NCBI GenBank assembly: GCA_016779525.1 | Contig: JADHNL010000005.1 | Coordinates: 1-49,763, forward strand | Origin: SAR86 cluster bacterium | GTDB lineage: Bacteria; Pseudomonadota; Gammaproteobacteria; Magnimaribacterales; TMED112 | Length of the DNA stretch: 49,763 nt | Reading direction: 5' to 3' | Part shown: positions 22,491 through 32,371 of the stretch, piece after piece | How the letters are laid out: each line of letters opens with the position of its first letter | How positions within the stretch are numbered: position 1 is the stretch's first letter | Notes under the pieces: generated by a model | Seen by the model: the letters and a program-made list of their open reading frames with translations, nothing else | What the model was told of the DNA's origin: nothing | Database searches by the model: none | Made by a program: the position numbers and the translations under genes

Positions 22491-22507
22491 AGTCTTTTAA
22501 CTATCCT
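22479..22507 (+). promoter_or_regulatory. Predicted sigma70-type promoter for tRNA-fMet/rimP-nusA-infB
   Basis: TTGACC-N17-TATCCT, 10 nt before the tRNA 5' end. Confidence 0.6.
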
Positions 22508-22517
22508 TTAACGTCAT

Positions 22518-22594
<77 letters not shown>

Positions 22595-22600
22595 AGGATA

Positions 22601-23071
22601 ATGATTAAACAAGATTTAGAAAATCTTTTATCACCTCTTATCAGCAAATGTGGATGCGAGCTTTGGGGCTTAGAGTTTTCATCAATTGCTGGCAGAGGCA
22701 AGGTTTTAAGAATTTTCATTGATGCTATACATGGTGTAGATCTCAGTGATTGTGAGAAAGTCAGCAGAGAAATTGATGACTTTTTTCAATTTGAGGATAT
22801 TTTTAATGATTTCCAGAGTTTTGAGGTTTCTTCACCTGGACTTGATAGAAAGTTATTTAATTTAAAACAATATAAAAATTTTATTGGAGATGTAGTATCA
22901 TTATCACTATTTTCTAAGGTGGATGGCCTCAGAAAGATAAGGGGTACTCTTTTAAACGTTTTGGAATCAGAAATTTCTGTCAAAACAGAAAAAGGAACCT
23001 TTTTGCTGGAATTTAGCAATATTGAAAAAGGAAAATTAGATCTTGACGATCAAATAAAAAAAGGAAAATGA
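22601..23071 (+). CDS. rimP: Ribosome maturation factor RimP
   Basis: CELWGLEFSSIAGRGKVLRIFID; start moved to ATG 22601 because the ORF-track start (22568) lies inside tRNA-fMet. Confidence 0.92.
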   Translation: MIKQDLENLLSPLISKCGCELWGLEFSSIAGRGKVLRIFIDAIHGVDLSDCEKVSREIDDFFQFEDIFNDFQSFEVSSPGLDRKLFNLKQYKNFIGDVVSLSLFSKVDGLRKIRGTLLNVLESEISVKTEKGTFLLEFSNIEKGKLDLDDQIKKGK

Positions 23072-24531
23072 ATAATCAAATATTAGAAGTTGTAGATTCT
23101 GTCTCTATAGAGAAGGGTGTAGATAAGAACATTATATTTGAAGCTCTTGAAGATGCTATTGCAAGTGCAACAAAAAAACTTCTTGGTGAGAGCTCAGAAA
23201 TAAAAGTGAACATTGATAAAACAACAGGTGAATATGTAACTTTTAGGTATTGGCAAATAAAACCAAGTGAAGATGAAGATGAAGGAATCGAGTTGCTGCC
23301 AGAGAATGTTTCAGATTATGAAACTGAAGCTGGCTTAGCTAGGAAGCAAATAGAAAACATCGATTTTGGAAGAATATCAGCTCAGGCTGCAAAACAAGTA
23401 ATTATTCAAAAAGTACGTGAAGCAGAAAGAAGCAAGATAACCCAAAAATATGAATCACTAGTTGGCCAAGTTATTTCTGGCCAAGTAAAAAGAATTAATA
23501 GAGATTTTCTGCTGCTTGAGATAGAAGAAGATTTGAATGCTCAAATCCCTAGAGATGAAATTATACCAGGAGAAATATTTAAATTAAATGACAGGGTTAG
23601 GGCAGTGATTAAGGAAATAATGACTACATCAAGAGGTCCTCAAATTATTTTAAGCAGAACGGATGAGAGGCTCGTTAAGGAGCTTTTTACGCAAGAGGTT
23701 CCAGAAATTTCTGAGGGCACTATAGAGATTAAAGCAATTTCTAGAGACCCAGGATACAGATCAAAAATTGCAGTCAAAACCTATGATGGGCGTATTGATC
23801 CAGTGGGTGCATGTGTAGGCATGAGAGGATCAAGAGTTCAAGCAGTATCCAATGAAATAGGCAACGAAAGAATAGATATTTTTGTTCATAGCGATAATCC
23901 TGCTGAATTTGTTGTTAACTGTTTATCTCCGGTAAAGATTTATTCTATCTTAGTTGATGAAAGAACCAGCACCCTTATCCTGGAAGTTGAAGAGGAAAAT
24001 CAAGCACAAATTATTGGTAAGAATGGTCAAAATTTGAGGCTTATGACCCAAATGATTGGTTGGTCATTTAAAGTTTTTAATAAAGATCAATTCAAGGAGT
24101 ACCAAGAAGCGAGTTTTGAAGAAAAATTTGAAAAAATTGGGAACAGGCTATCTTTGAATGAAGATGAAATAAGCGGGTTGAAGCTTAAAGAATACGATCA
24201 ACTCGAAAAAATAGTAGATGCACAAGAGAGCGATCTATTGGAAGTTTTTAAAACAAAAACAAGAGCACAAGAGATAGTTGACAAGTCTAATGAATTTTTA
24301 TTACAAGATGCCTTTAATCAAGATTTCAATGATCCAACGATGGAAGAAGCTCTTGTTAATTTAAATGGTATAACCAATGAGGTATTAAGCGATCTAAGCA
24401 ACAATAATATTAAGAAATTAGAAGATCTTGCTGAGATGTCTGTGCCAGAGCTTATGGATTTAACAGACAGCATCACAGAATCAGGGGCATCAACTCTGAT
24501 TATGGAGGCTAGAAAGCCATGGTTTGAGTGA
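23068..24531 (+). CDS. nusA: Transcription termination/antitermination factor NusA
   Basis: S1 and KH domains: DPVGACVGMRGSRVQAV, IIGKNGQNLRLM. Confidence 0.98.
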   Translation: MNNQILEVVDSVSIEKGVDKNIIFEALEDAIASATKKLLGESSEIKVNIDKTTGEYVTFRYWQIKPSEDEDEGIELLPENVSDYETEAGLARKQIENIDFGRISAQAAKQVIIQKVREAERSKITQKYESLVGQVISGQVKRINRDFLLLEIEEDLNAQIPRDEIIPGEIFKLNDRVRAVIKEIMTTSRGPQIILSRTDERLVKELFTQEVPEISEGTIEIKAISRDPGYRSKIAVKTYDGRIDPVGACVGMRGSRVQAVSNEIGNERIDIFVHSDNPAEFVVNCLSPVKIYSILVDERTSTLILEVEEENQAQIIGKNGQNLRLMTQMIGWSFKVFNKDQFKEYQEASFEEKFEKIGNRLSLNEDEISGLKLKEYDQLEKIVDAQESDLLEVFKTKTRAQEIVDKSNEFLLQDAFNQDFNDPTMEEALVNLNGITNEVLSDLSNNNIKKLEDLAEMSVPELMDLTDSITESGASTLIMEARKPWFE

Positions 24532-24539
24532 GGGTATAT

Positions 24540-26630
24540 ATGGATGTATCAGTTAAAAAACTTTCAGAAATACTTAAGATAGATCCTAACGCCTTGCTAA
24601 AAAAAATGATAGAGGCTGGATTGCCTCATACAAGCATAGAAGATTCAGTATCAAATGATGACAAGCAGATATTGCTTTCATTTATAAGAACAGCCAATTC
24701 AAACGTTCAGTCTGCTGAGAAAAAGCCAATTGAGGTTACGCCAAAACCCCCCTCTGAACCTAAAGATCTAGAAAAAAAGAACAAGCAACCACCTGTTGCC
24801 ATAAGCAAAGCTAAAAATAAAAAACCGTCTCAGCCAAAAATAAAACAAGAGCCTAAAGAAGAAAAAAAGAAATCTGTAAATATCAATGGCTCAATTAGAG
24901 TAAATGACCTTTCAAGAAAACTAAGCAAAAGAGGCAATGAAGTTGTAAAGAAACTTATCGAGCTTGGTGAAATGGTCTCGCTAAATGATGAGATAGATCA
25001 AGAAACTGCAGTATTGGTTGCTGAGGAGTTTGGGTTCGTAGTCAAATATGAATCTGAGCAAGAGTTAGAGGAAATAACTAAGGACTACCCAAAACCCTCA
25101 ATAACTTACAAAGACGAATCATCACCAATTAAAAGACATCCTGTAGTAACTGTAATGGGGCATGTTGATCATGGTAAAACTTCACTGTTAGATTCAATTA
25201 AATCATCGAATGTAGTTGATGGAGAGTCAGGTGGCATCACTCAGCACATAGCTGCTTACGAAGTTAAGACAAGTTCAGCAGTAATCACATTTATTGATAC
25301 TCCTGGACATGAAGCATTCACAGCTATGAGGGCAAGAGGAGCTAATACAACAGATATTGTAATTCTAGTTGTGGCTGCAAATGACAGTGTTAAGCCGCAA
25401 ACTGTTGAGGCAATTACACACGCTAAAGCTGCTCAGGTGCCAATTATAGTAGCAATAAATAAAATCGATCTTGATGGTGCAGATGTTGATAAAGTTAAAG
25501 GAGATCTGGCAAAACATGATTTAGTTTCTGAAGATTGGGGAGGCAAAGTGCAAATGATACCTGTTTCAGCTACTCAGAAAAAAGGAATTGATGAGTTGCT
25601 AGATGCAATACAGCTAGAAGCTGAGATTCTAGAACTAAAAAGCCCTATAAATGGTCTTGCAACAGGTGTTATTTTGGAATCGAAGCTTGATAAATCCAAA
25701 GGACCTCTTGGAACATTTTTAATTCAAAAAGGAATTCTTAGGCAAGGTGATATTGTGGTTGCAGCTGAAAAAAGAGGCAGAATTAAGACACTGGTTAATA
25801 GCTCCGGAGATTTTATTAAGGAGGCTGGACCCTCAACTCCTGTTGAAGTCCTTGGTCTTGAGGATTGTGTTCCTGCAGGTGAATCCTTTTATGTGTTAGC
25901 TAATGATAAGGCTGCCAGATCTTTAGTTGATGAAAGAATTTCATACCTTAAGGAAATTAATGATAAAAATGTGATGACAACGGAATCAGCATTTGAAATG
26001 CTTGATCAAGAAAAAATTAACAAGCTGAGAATCATTGTAAAATCTGATGTTGCTGGCACTAGTGAAGCAATTATTGGCTCCTTATTGAAAGTTGGAAATG
26101 AAGAAGTTGAAGTTGACATAGTAAGTTCTGGCGTTGGAGGCATTACAGAATCAGATGTTAACCTAGCAATTACTACCGGAGCAAGAATTTTAGGTTTCAA
26201 TGTTAGGGCAGATAATAAAACAAAATCTCTTGCCGAAGAAAAAAGTATTGAAATTAATTATTACAGTGTGATCTACAATCTTCTTGAAGATATAAAAAGA
26301 TTGCTGTCTGGACTTTTGGACCCAATATACTCGGAAAAAATTCTTGGGCTTGCTGAAGTTAAAGAAGTGTTTAAATCACCAAAGTTTGGCCAAGTGGCTG
26401 GATGTATGGTAATTGATGGGTTTGTGAAACGAGAAAAGCACGTCAGAGTCCTCAGAGATAATGTGGTGATACATGAAGGAGAGCTTGATTCACTAAGAAG
26501 ATTTAAAGATGATGTACAAGAGGTAAAAAATGGCACAGAGTGCGGGATAGGCATAAAAAATTATCTTGATATCCGACCTGGAGACGTAATAGAAAATTTC
26601 GAGCAAAAAGAAGAAAAACGTTCACTCTAG
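24540..26630 (+). CDS. infB: Translation initiation factor IF-2
   Basis: VVTVMGHVDHGKTSLLD, DTPGHEAFTAMRARGA, NKIDL; start moved to ATG 24540 (MDVSVKKLSE); shorter N-terminal linker than in E. coli. Confidence 0.97.
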   Translation: MDVSVKKLSEILKIDPNALLKKMIEAGLPHTSIEDSVSNDDKQILLSFIRTANSNVQSAEKKPIEVTPKPPSEPKDLEKKNKQPPVAISKAKNKKPSQPKIKQEPKEEKKKSVNINGSIRVNDLSRKLSKRGNEVVKKLIELGEMVSLNDEIDQETAVLVAEEFGFVVKYESEQELEEITKDYPKPSITYKDESSPIKRHPVVTVMGHVDHGKTSLLDSIKSSNVVDGESGGITQHIAAYEVKTSSAVITFIDTPGHEAFTAMRARGANTTDIVILVVAANDSVKPQTVEAITHAKAAQVPIIVAINKIDLDGADVDKVKGDLAKHDLVSEDWGGKVQMIPVSATQKKGIDELLDAIQLEAEILELKSPINGLATGVILESKLDKSKGPLGTFLIQKGILRQGDIVVAAEKRGRIKTLVNSSGDFIKEAGPSTPVEVLGLEDCVPAGESFYVLANDKAARSLVDERISYLKEINDKNVMTTESAFEMLDQEKINKLRIIVKSDVAGTSEAIIGSLLKVGNEEVEVDIVSSGVGGITESDVNLAITTGARILGFNVRADNKTKSLAEEKSIEINYYSVIYNLLEDIKRLLSGLLDPIYSEKILGLAEVKEVFKSPKFGQVAGCMVIDGFVKREKHVRVLRDNVVIHEGELDSLRRFKDDVQEVKNGTECGIGIKNYLDIRPGDVIENFEQKEEKRSL

Positions 26631-26966
26631 ATGGAAAAAGATAGGATTGTTAGAATCAACGATAACCTTAAAAAAGAAATTGCAATTTATGTCCAAAACT
26701 CAGATTTGAGAGATCAGTGCGGATTCTTTAGTGTGAATTATGTTGATACTTCTCGTGATTTATCTCAAGCAAAAGTATTCTTCTCAACCATCCAAGCTCC
26801 TCTAGGCGAAAAAGAGTTAGTAATTTTTCTTAACGAAAATTCTTGGAAAATTAGAAAAGCCCTTTCAAACTTGCTCCCTATCAAACGGGTGCCGACGCTC
26901 AAATTTTATTACGACGATCATCTTGAAAAAGTAAGAAGCCTTGATGGTCTAATAAAAGATATATAA
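26631..26966 (+). CDS. rbfA: Ribosome-binding factor A
   Basis: Small protein between infB and truB; RKALSNLLPIKRVPTLKFYYDD. Confidence 0.9.
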   Translation: MEKDRIVRINDNLKKEIAIYVQNSDLRDQCGFFSVNYVDTSRDLSQAKVFFSTIQAPLGEKELVIFLNENSWKIRKALSNLLPIKRVPTLKFYYDDHLEKVRSLDGLIKDI

Positions 26967-26967
26967 C

Positions 26968-27837
26968 GTGAGTGTACTGATTTTAAATAAACCAAAAGAC
27001 CTTAGTTCATTCAAGTCTCTAAAGGAGATACAAAATCTATTGGGACTTAGAAAAGCTGGGCATGCTGGAACACTAGATCCACTTGCAACAGGAATATTGC
27101 CGATTTTTTTTGATAGATCAACCAAGTTTATTCAGTACATGCCTGAGCAGGACAAAACCTATCAAGCAAAATTTCAACTTGGGTGCTCCTCAGATACAGA
27201 AGATGTAGAAGGAAATGTAATTTCTTACGATTCAGAGAAGGTTCCTTGTTTAACAGAGCTGAAAGAATCGGCATTATCATTTATTGGTAACTACCAACAA
27301 GCCGCCCCTTTATTTTCAGCAAAAAAAGTGAATGGAACGGCAATGTATAAATTTGCAAGAAAAGGAATAGAGCTTGAGAAGAGAATTCAAATGGTTTCAA
27401 TTAAATCAATGGAGCTTTTGAGCTACTCATATCCATATTTTGAAATTGAAGCAAAGGTTTCAAAAGGAACCTATGTAAGAACATTGGGCGTTGATATTGC
27501 AAATAAAATAGGCTGCAACTGTGTTCTAACAGGTTTATGCAGAACTGGCTTTGGACCGTTAAAAATTGAGGACGCGATTACAATAGATACACTAAAAAAT
27601 TTGGACAATAAAGAAAAAATGCAGTATGTTATGCGAGTTGAAGAATTATTAAAAAGTATACCCAAGTTAAATATAAGTTCTACTGAGGTAAAAAAATTTC
27701 AAAATGGTCTAACGTTAACTGTGACTAAAGACGAAAAAAAAGAAAAAAAATTAGTTTTTCATAAGGATGAATTTATAGGGATTGGCGAAGTAAGCAACGA
27801 AGAAAAACTTAGGCCAATAAAGTTATATAAAATTTAG
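26968..27837 (+). CDS. truB: tRNA pseudouridine(55) synthase TruB
   Basis: LNKPKDLSSF, KAGHAGTLDPLATGILPI, SKGTYVRTLGVDI. Confidence 0.97.
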   Translation: MSVLILNKPKDLSSFKSLKEIQNLLGLRKAGHAGTLDPLATGILPIFFDRSTKFIQYMPEQDKTYQAKFQLGCSSDTEDVEGNVISYDSEKVPCLTELKESALSFIGNYQQAAPLFSAKKVNGTAMYKFARKGIELEKRIQMVSIKSMELLSYSYPYFEIEAKVSKGTYVRTLGVDIANKIGCNCVLTGLCRTGFGPLKIEDAITIDTLKNLDNKEKMQYVMRVEELLKSIPKLNISSTEVKKFQNGLTLTVTKDEKKEKKLVFHKDEFIGIGEVSNEEKLRPIKLYKI

Positions 27838-27851
27838 GAGTTTTAAAATAA

Positions 27852-28121
27852 ATGAGTTTAGACAAGACAGTAACTGAAGCCATAATTAAAAAATATGGTA
27901 AAGATGAAAAAGATTCAGGTTCAACCGAAGTGCAAATTGCATTGCTAACTAAAAGGATAGAAGAGCTGCAGTCACACTTTAAAGAGCACAAAAAAGATAA
28001 CCATTCAAGAACAGGTTTATTGCAAATTGTGAGTGATAGAAAGAAACTTCTTTCATACTTGAAAAGAAAAGATTTTGGATCCTACCAAAATATTGTCAAA
28101 AATCTAAACCTAAGAGATTAA
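27852..28121 (+). CDS. rpsO: 30S ribosomal protein S15
   Basis: [51 protein letters not shown]. Confidence 0.99.
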   Translation: MSLDKTVTEAIIKKYGKDEKDSGSTEVQIALLTKRIEELQSHFKEHKKDNHSRTGLLQIVSDRKKLLSYLKRKDFGSYQNIVKNLNLRD

Positions 28122-28123
28122 TT

Positions 28124-30187
28124 ATGTTTAATGTAGTAAAAAAAGAGATCCCAATGGGGTCAAAAACTCTCGTTATTGAGACAGGAAAAGTAGCAAGACA
28201 GGCAACAGCCTCAGTCGTTGCTAGTATGGGGGGGACGGTTGTTCTCTGTACAGTTGTAACTAAAGCTGAAGAGGAAAGAAGAGATTTTTTTCCATTAAGT
28301 GTCCACTACATGGAAAAAACTTATGCAGCAGGAAAGATTCCAGGAGGATATTTTAAAAGAGAAGCAAGACCAACAGAATATGAAACGCTGACATCAAGAT
28401 TAATTGACCGTCCTTTAAGACCATTGTTTCCAGATTTCTTTACGAATGAAGTCCAAGTTAATTGCATGCTGATATCTTTAGATAAAGACAATCCACCAGA
28501 TGTCGTTGCTCTTTTAGGAGCTTCTGCTGCTGTGTCTGTAGCAAACCTGCCCTTTAATGGTCCGATGGGCGCAGCTAGGGTTGGATTTATAGATGATGAA
28601 TATGTATTAAACCCTTCCTTTGCAGATATGGAAAATTCTGACCTAGATATGGTTGTTGCAGGGTCTGATAAAGCAGTCTTGATGGTCGAATCTGATGCCA
28701 ACGAGTTAAGTGAAGATTTAATGATTGGAGCAATTTTATATGCACATCAAGAGATGAAGCCAGTCATTGAGGCAATTAAAGATTTTGCTAACGAAGTATT
28801 GCCAGAAAAAGTAGAGTTCAAGAATGCCTTAGCAGAAGAGGAAGCAAAAATATTTGATGAAATTAACTCTAAATATCGTGATCAAATAAAAGAGGCATTT
28901 TCTACTGTTGATAAAAAAGAGAGAGGCGAAAAGATTGGTGTAATAAAGGATGCGATAGTTGAAAATCTTGAGGAGGATCAATTAAATAGCTATCTTAAGC
29001 AATTTAAAGAAGTTGAGAAAAATGTTGTCAGAGAAAACATTCTCAAAGACGCTAAACGAATTGATGGGCGAGCCATTGATGAAGTTAGAGACATTGAAAT
29101 TGAAACAAACTTTCTGCCTTCAGTTCATGGCTCAGCACTATTTACAAGAGGTGAAACCCAGGCAATTGTTACCACAACACTTGGGCCAACAAAAGATTCT
29201 CAAATTACTGATTCCTTAGTTGGCGAGATTAAAGATAACTTTATGTTGCATTATAATTTTCCAGCTTACAGCGTTGGTGAGCTAGGGTTTCCAATGGGCC
29301 CTAAAAGACGAGAGATAGGTCATGGAGCACTTGCAAAAAGATCACTCAAGTTTGCAGTGCCAACCATCCAAGAATTTCCATATTCAATTCGAGTTGTTAG
29401 TGAGATCACAGAGTCAAATGGCTCTAGCTCAATGGCTTCAGTATGTGGTGGATGTCTTGCTTTAAGAGCAGCAGGAGTTCCTGTAAAAGACAATATAGCT
29501 GGCGTGGCTATGGGTTTAGTCAAAGAAGGTGACGACTATCAAGTGCTCACAGATATCCTTGGAGATGAAGATCACTTAGGTGATATGGACTTTAAAGTTG
29601 CTGGAACAAAGAATGGTGTTTCAGGTTTACAGATGGATATCAAGATTGAGGGTATCAATGAAGAAATCCTAGAAAAAGCACTAATGCAAGCGAAGGATGC
29701 AAGAATGCACATTTTAAATATTATGGACAAAGCATTGCCTGAACCAAATGAATTAACTCCTTTGGCTCCATACTTTACTCAATTCAAGATAGATAAAGAT
29801 AAGGTTAAAGTAGTGATAGGAAAAGGCGGATCAACAATTAAAGGTTTGCAAGAAGAGTTTGGTTCTACTATTGAACTTCAAGATAATGGTGAAGTTAGTG
29901 TTTTTGGTGAAAACAAAGAAGTAGCAGAAAAAACCAAAGAAAAAATCTTGCTTTTAACTGCTGAACCTGAAGAAGGCAAGATCTACGATGGAGTAGTTGC
30001 AAAAGTAGTAGAGTTTGGTGCATTTGTAACCATTATGCCTGGCAAAGATGGTTTGCTGCATATTTCACAGTTCAAAGAAGACTTTGAGCATCTAACTGAT
30101 GTAATCAATGAAGGCGATAATATCAAAGTCAAACTTGTGGAAGTAGGAAGACAAGGCAGATTGAAATTAGAGTTCGCAGAAAGTTAA
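28124..30187 (+). CDS. pnp: Polyribonucleotide nucleotidyltransferase (PNPase)
   Basis: VHYMEKTYAAGKIPGGYFKREARPTE, RPLRPLFPDFF, KH (VVIGKGGSTIKGL) and S1 domains. Confidence 0.99.
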   Translation: MFNVVKKEIPMGSKTLVIETGKVARQATASVVASMGGTVVLCTVVTKAEEERRDFFPLSVHYMEKTYAAGKIPGGYFKREARPTEYETLTSRLIDRPLRPLFPDFFTNEVQVNCMLISLDKDNPPDVVALLGASAAVSVANLPFNGPMGAARVGFIDDEYVLNPSFADMENSDLDMVVAGSDKAVLMVESDANELSEDLMIGAILYAHQEMKPVIEAIKDFANEVLPEKVEFKNALAEEEAKIFDEINSKYRDQIKEAFSTVDKKERGEKIGVIKDAIVENLEEDQLNSYLKQFKEVEKNVVRENILKDAKRIDGRAIDEVRDIEIETNFLPSVHGSALFTRGETQAIVTTTLGPTKDSQITDSLVGEIKDNFMLHYNFPAYSVGELGFPMGPKRREIGHGALAKRSLKFAVPTIQEFPYSIRVVSEITESNGSSSMASVCGGCLALRAAGVPVKDNIAGVAMGLVKEGDDYQVLTDILGDEDHLGDMDFKVAGTKNGVSGLQMDIKIEGINEEILEKALMQAKDARMHILNIMDKALPEPNELTPLAPYFTQFKIDKDKVKVVIGKGGSTIKGLQEEFGSTIELQDNGEVSVFGENKEVAEKTKEKILLLTAEPEEGKIYDGVVAKVVEFGAFVTIMPGKDGLLHISQFKEDFEHLTDVINEGDNIKVKLVEVGRQGRLKLEFAES

Positions 30188-31080
30188 AATAACTCAGAAA
30201 GCATACACCTAGCCGAACCGCCACCATATTTTTCGATGGTGCGAATATCAGAGCTGATAATGCCCTTGTAGTGTCGATTAATGATTTGTATTTGTTCAGT
30301 GTTTAGGGCATGTTTTGCTGTATCGGACATAACAAGATATAAATGGTCTTCCTTGTTTTTCACCTCAAGACTGTTCCCGCAAAAAGATAGCAATTGATCT
30401 TTTTCAATTTTGAGTATTTCATGATGCTGACATACTTTTTGCTCAACTAGTTCCCTATATTCCTCGTTTATCACATCTAAACAAACTCCAATCAATGAGG
30501 TGCCTACATACATTAAAACATCTGTATGATAAATTGGCTCTCCAGAGTGACTAGTTGTTTCAAAGATAATAGGTTCGAAGTTATTATCCATGCACCATTG
30601 TTCTGCAAGCTCTTTATTTGCTCTTGGTGATAATGCTATGTAAGCAATATCATTCACTCGATCAAACACCATACTGCTTGTTGATTCCAAGAAAGTATTA
30701 TTATTTTCATGAAAACTTAAATCTGCAGATAAAGCATATGACCTTGCCAAACGATCTATCATGTTTTGGTTTTTCTCCAGTCTTCTATTTTCAGCTTTCA
30801 TTGGAAAAATTTGCATTGTTTTATCAGAGAATGTGGTAAACCAATTTGGAAAAATATGATCTGGGCATCCCCTATCACCTTTAAAGGTTGTGATATAAAC
30901 GCCATGACTAACAAGAATATCTCTAAAATTTCTAAATTCATTGATCGCCAACTTCAGGATTTGGTCTCTCGAAATGTCATCATCTTTTTGATAATGATTT
31001 GACCCTGCTGTTTGTGGGTTACTAAAAAATTCTTGAGGCTCAATCATAAAGATATGGTTGCTTGATTGATCTTTATGCAT
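30184..31080 (-). CDS. ctlX: Amidinotransferase/arginine deiminase-superfamily protein, CtlX-like
   Basis: MIEPQEFFSNPQTAGSNHYQ, FKGDRGCPDHIFPNWFTTF, HTDVLMYVG, GGGSARCMLSELF (His and C-terminal Cys of the GME fold). Confidence 0.85.
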   Translation of the reverse strand: MHKDQSSNHIFMIEPQEFFSNPQTAGSNHYQKDDDISRDQILKLAINEFRNFRDILVSHGVYITTFKGDRGCPDHIFPNWFTTFSDKTMQIFPMKAENRRLEKNQNMIDRLARSYALSADLSFHENNNTFLESTSSMVFDRVNDIAYIALSPRANKELAEQWCMDNNFEPIIFETTSHSGEPIYHTDVLMYVGTSLIGVCLDVINEEYRELVEQKVCQHHEILKIEKDQLLSFCGNSLEVKNKEDHLYLVMSDTAKHALNTEQIQIINRHYKGIISSDIRTIEKYGGGSARCMLSELF

Positions 31081-31123
31081 TTTCTTTCTAGTTAAGCCCT
31101 TTAATTAAGATTAAAATATCCCT

Positions 31124-32371
31124 GTGCTAGATGATATTCAAAAAAATCAAATAAAAAAAGAGTCAATTTTTGGGGCAAAAAACTATAAGCCACTTCCTGT
31201 TGTTTTAGAGCGAGGTCAAGGCGAATTTCTTTGGGACGTTTCGGGCAATAAATACCTGGATATGATGTCAGCTTATTCCGCAGTCAGTCATGGTCACTCC
31301 CATCCTGAATTAGTAAAAGTGGTAATAGATCAGGTCCAAAAACTATCTGTTGTATCACGAGCATTCTACAGCAAGTCACTGGGAGATTTTCTCGAGCATC
31401 TCGTAAATGTAGTGGGTTTGGACGTTGCTCTGCCAATGAATACGGGAGCAGAAGCAGTTGAAACAGCAATTAAAGCTGCAAGGAAATGGGCATATATAAA
31501 CAAAGGGGTACCACAGGATAAGGCAGAAATAATAGTTGTGGATGGAAACTTTCATGGCAGAACAACCACTATAGTTAGTTTTTCTTCTGATGAATCGTAT
31601 AAAAAAGATTTTGGACCCCTTACTCCAGGATTTGTACAAGCAAAATACTGCAGCTCTTGTACTTGTCCAATTGGTGATTGTGTAGACTCAATAACATCAA
31701 TAAAAAATTTGATCAATGAGAATACTGCAGCAATTCTAATTGAACCAATTCAAGGTGAAGCTGGAATCATAGTGCCAAGACAAGGATGGTTGAAAGCAGT
31801 AAGGGAATTATGCGACAGAACAAATATTCTTTTACTAGTTGATGAGATTCAATCAGGCTTGGGTCGCACTGGGAGCATGTTTGCATTTGAACATGAAGAA
31901 ATCAAACCAGATGGTCTTATCGTTGGCAAAGCTTTAGGTGGTGGTATCCTGCCAGTTTCAGCTTTTATTGCAAAGCAAGAAATCATGGATAATTTTATTC
32001 CTGGAACTCACGGCTCTACTTTTGGAGGCAACCCCTTAGCTGCAGCAGTAGGAAAGAGAGCTTTAGAACTATTAGTAGAGGAAGAGCTTATAGAAAATAG
32101 TAAAAACCTTGGAGAACAATTGAAAACAGGGCTTCAGTCAATTGGCTCAGATGTCATAAAAGAAGTAAGAGGCCGAGGACTTTGGATAGGGGTTGAGTTA
32201 AATCAGGGCACAAAGTCAGCCAATGATCTTTGCATGATTTTGCTGGATCAAGGAATATTAACGAAAGAGACGCATGATAATGTTATTAGGTTTGCTCCGC
32301 CTCTGATGATTTCACAGGCAAATTTAGACTGGTCTTTGGAAAAGATATCTCAAGTTATAAAGAAATTTTGA
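31124..32371 (+). CDS. rocD: Class III aminotransferase, ornithine aminotransferase-like
   Basis: FLWDVSGNKYLDMMSAYSAVSHGHSHP, PMNTGAEAVETAIKAARKWAY, ILLLVDEIQSGLGRTG, GKALGGGILPVSA; GTG start. Confidence 0.88.
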   Translation: MLDDIQKNQIKKESIFGAKNYKPLPVVLERGQGEFLWDVSGNKYLDMMSAYSAVSHGHSHPELVKVVIDQVQKLSVVSRAFYSKSLGDFLEHLVNVVGLDVALPMNTGAEAVETAIKAARKWAYINKGVPQDKAEIIVVDGNFHGRTTTIVSFSSDESYKKDFGPLTPGFVQAKYCSSCTCPIGDCVDSITSIKNLINENTAAILIEPIQGEAGIIVPRQGWLKAVRELCDRTNILLLVDEIQSGLGRTGSMFAFEHEEIKPDGLIVGKALGGGILPVSAFIAKQEIMDNFIPGTHGSTFGGNPLAAAVGKRALELLVEEELIENSKNLGEQLKTGLQSIGSDVIKEVRGRGLWIGVELNQGTKSANDLCMILLDQGILTKETHDNVIRFAPPLMISQANLDWSLEKISQVIKKF

